Shown here one piece after another: positions 63,383 to 64,000 of a stretch of DNA of 64,000 nt (the first letter of the stretch is position 1; every line of letters begins with the position of its first letter). Source of the DNA: Enhygromyxa salina (GTDB lineage: Bacteria > Myxococcota_A > Polyangia > Nannocystales > Nannocystaceae); assembly GCF_002994635.1 (NCBI RefSeq), contig NZ_PVNL01000138.1, forward strand, positions 62,001 to 126,000. Direction: 5' to 3'. Position numbers and translations under genes: made by a program. Under the pieces are notes generated by a model that did not search any database, was not told the DNA's origin, and worked only from the letters and a program-made list of their open reading frames with translations.

Positions 63383-64000
63383 TCACTCACGGTCGCGGGA
63401 CTCGCAGCGAGTCTCGGTCGGCGTGCACTTGAAGCGGACGTGAAGATGGTCCGCATGACCGCGAACATGCTGGATGAGCGGCGAACCAGTTCCGGGGGTA
63501 CTGGGATACTCCATCCAGTTTTCTAGCTGTTTTTCGCTGTACCGATGGGTACTAATCGCAAATTCGTGCAGGAGCCTCTGCAACTTCGAGTCGATGAAGA
63601 TCACCTCGATCGCACCGGTTTCTCGCAGAAGTTCGAGCAGCGACCAGGTCAGCTCGCGGTTGAGGTTGCGCTCGTCCATGACCTGCGGCGCGAGCTCGGA
63701 CTTGTGATCCCAGATCTGCGGGTAGCTCAGGTCGACGTCGCGACCCGACTGATGCGAGCTGTGGGGATTGAGCCGGCCGCCCGCGCGCGCGCTGAGGTTG
63801 CCGACGATGATCTGTTGCTCGCTCGGGAACCGTCGCGCCCACTCGCGCAGGACCAGATCGATGGTCGCCACGGTGGTCTGCGTGGCCCATGCCTTCCACG
63901 GCGTGTGCCGCAGGATCCGGCCTGGGCCGTCGACCATCGGCATTCCGCCCTCGACCGAGCCGCTGCCCGGGAACCCGACCGACTGGCTCGAGATCCCTGG
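63383..64000 (-). CDS. MepA-like penicillin-insensitive murein endopeptidase, 5' end missing
   Basis: The frame runs through the right window edge without a stop; the bases upstream of the ATG at 63943 encode SQSVGFPGSGSVEGG, the usual M74 N-terminal wording, so the gene continues outside. Visible zinc-binding pattern: HSSHQSGRDVDL and GHADHLHVRF. Members cut the D-Ala-mDAP cross-link in peptidoglycan in the periplasm. About 205 residues are visible. Confidence 0.9.
   Translation of the reverse strand, partial: PGISSQSVGFPGSGSVEGGMPMVDGPGRILRHTPWKAWATQTTVATIDLVLREWARRFPSEQQIIVGNLSARAGGRLNPHSSHQSGRDVDLSYPQIWDHKSELAPQVMDERNLNRELTWSLLELLRETGAIEVIFIDSKLQRLLHEFAISTHRYSEKQLENWMEYPSTPGTGSPLIQHVRGHADHLHVRFKCTPTETRCESRDRE

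Overview
The window is high-GC DNA from a delta-proteobacterial/myxobacterial type of genome, most likely the Nannocystaceae (Nannocystis, Plesiocystis or Enhygromyxa relatives). I infer this from three things: the dense set of lipoproteins with Gly-Asp/Thr-Gly-Asp linkers after the lipobox, a eukaryote-like Ser/Thr kinase fused to an AAA/TPR module, and predatory or secretory style genes (zinc proteases, a penicillin-acylase lipoprotein, a TonB-dependent receptor). No rRNA or tRNA genes and no CRISPR array were seen. Both window edges cut genes: a beta-propeller protein on the left and a MepA-like endopeptidase on the right.

Layout. 1-8.1 kb: envelope lipoproteins (beta-propeller, TPR, alpha/beta hydrolase, PqqB-like metallo-beta-lactamase fold, zincin) and an aldehyde dehydrogenase. 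8.2-10.1 kb: a two-gene ATPase + HNH nuclease cassette joined by a GTGA stop/start overlap, a probable Septu-like anti-phage module. 10.3-17.6 kb: metzincin lipoprotein, ECF sigma factor with a membrane partner, an FHA/arrestin-like protein and more lipoproteins. 17.5-20.7 kb: a tightly coupled operon (fatty acid hydroxylase, small membrane-anchored protein, HTTM protein) divergent from a LysR regulator, with a perfect palindrome in the AT-rich gap. 20.8-22.8 kb: hybrid histidine kinase. 22.8-29.3 kb: extensin-like protein, xanthine dehydrogenase subunits and a TPR protein. 29.3-34.1 kb: STAS and V4R-like signalling pair, di-haem cytochrome, LCM-type methyltransferase and aldo/keto reductase. 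34.2-35.3 kb: ArsI/CadI-like dioxygenase fold protein overlapping a SigZ-like sigma factor.

35.4-44.6 kb: penicillin acylase lipoprotein, DUF3105 lipoprotein flanked by a 16-bp direct repeat, SpoIIAA-like protein, single-chain 5-oxoprolinase and a ferritin-like lipoprotein. 44.6-46.3 kb: a REP/RAYT mobile unit, a Y1-type transposase with REP-like repeats in opposite orientation on each side. 46.3-51.8 kb: a compositionally odd lipoprotein gene, then the giant kinase-AAA-TPR protein and a small membrane protein. 51.8-64 kb: RsmE, an amidohydrolase, an alpha/beta hydrolase, a TonB-dependent receptor with a TonB-C-like front domain, a six-helix membrane protein, ketopantoate reductase, a VWA lipoprotein and the partial MepA.

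Most genes are single transcription units or pairs. Real coupling is seen at 4-bp overlaps (ATPase/HNH, xdhA/xdhB, hydroxylase/small protein/HTTM, ArsI-like/SigZ-like). The strongest candidates for further work are the ATPase-HNH cassette, the REP/RAYT unit and the LysR-controlled hydroxylase/HTTM operon. Functional assignments are from motif reading only, since no database search could be run.
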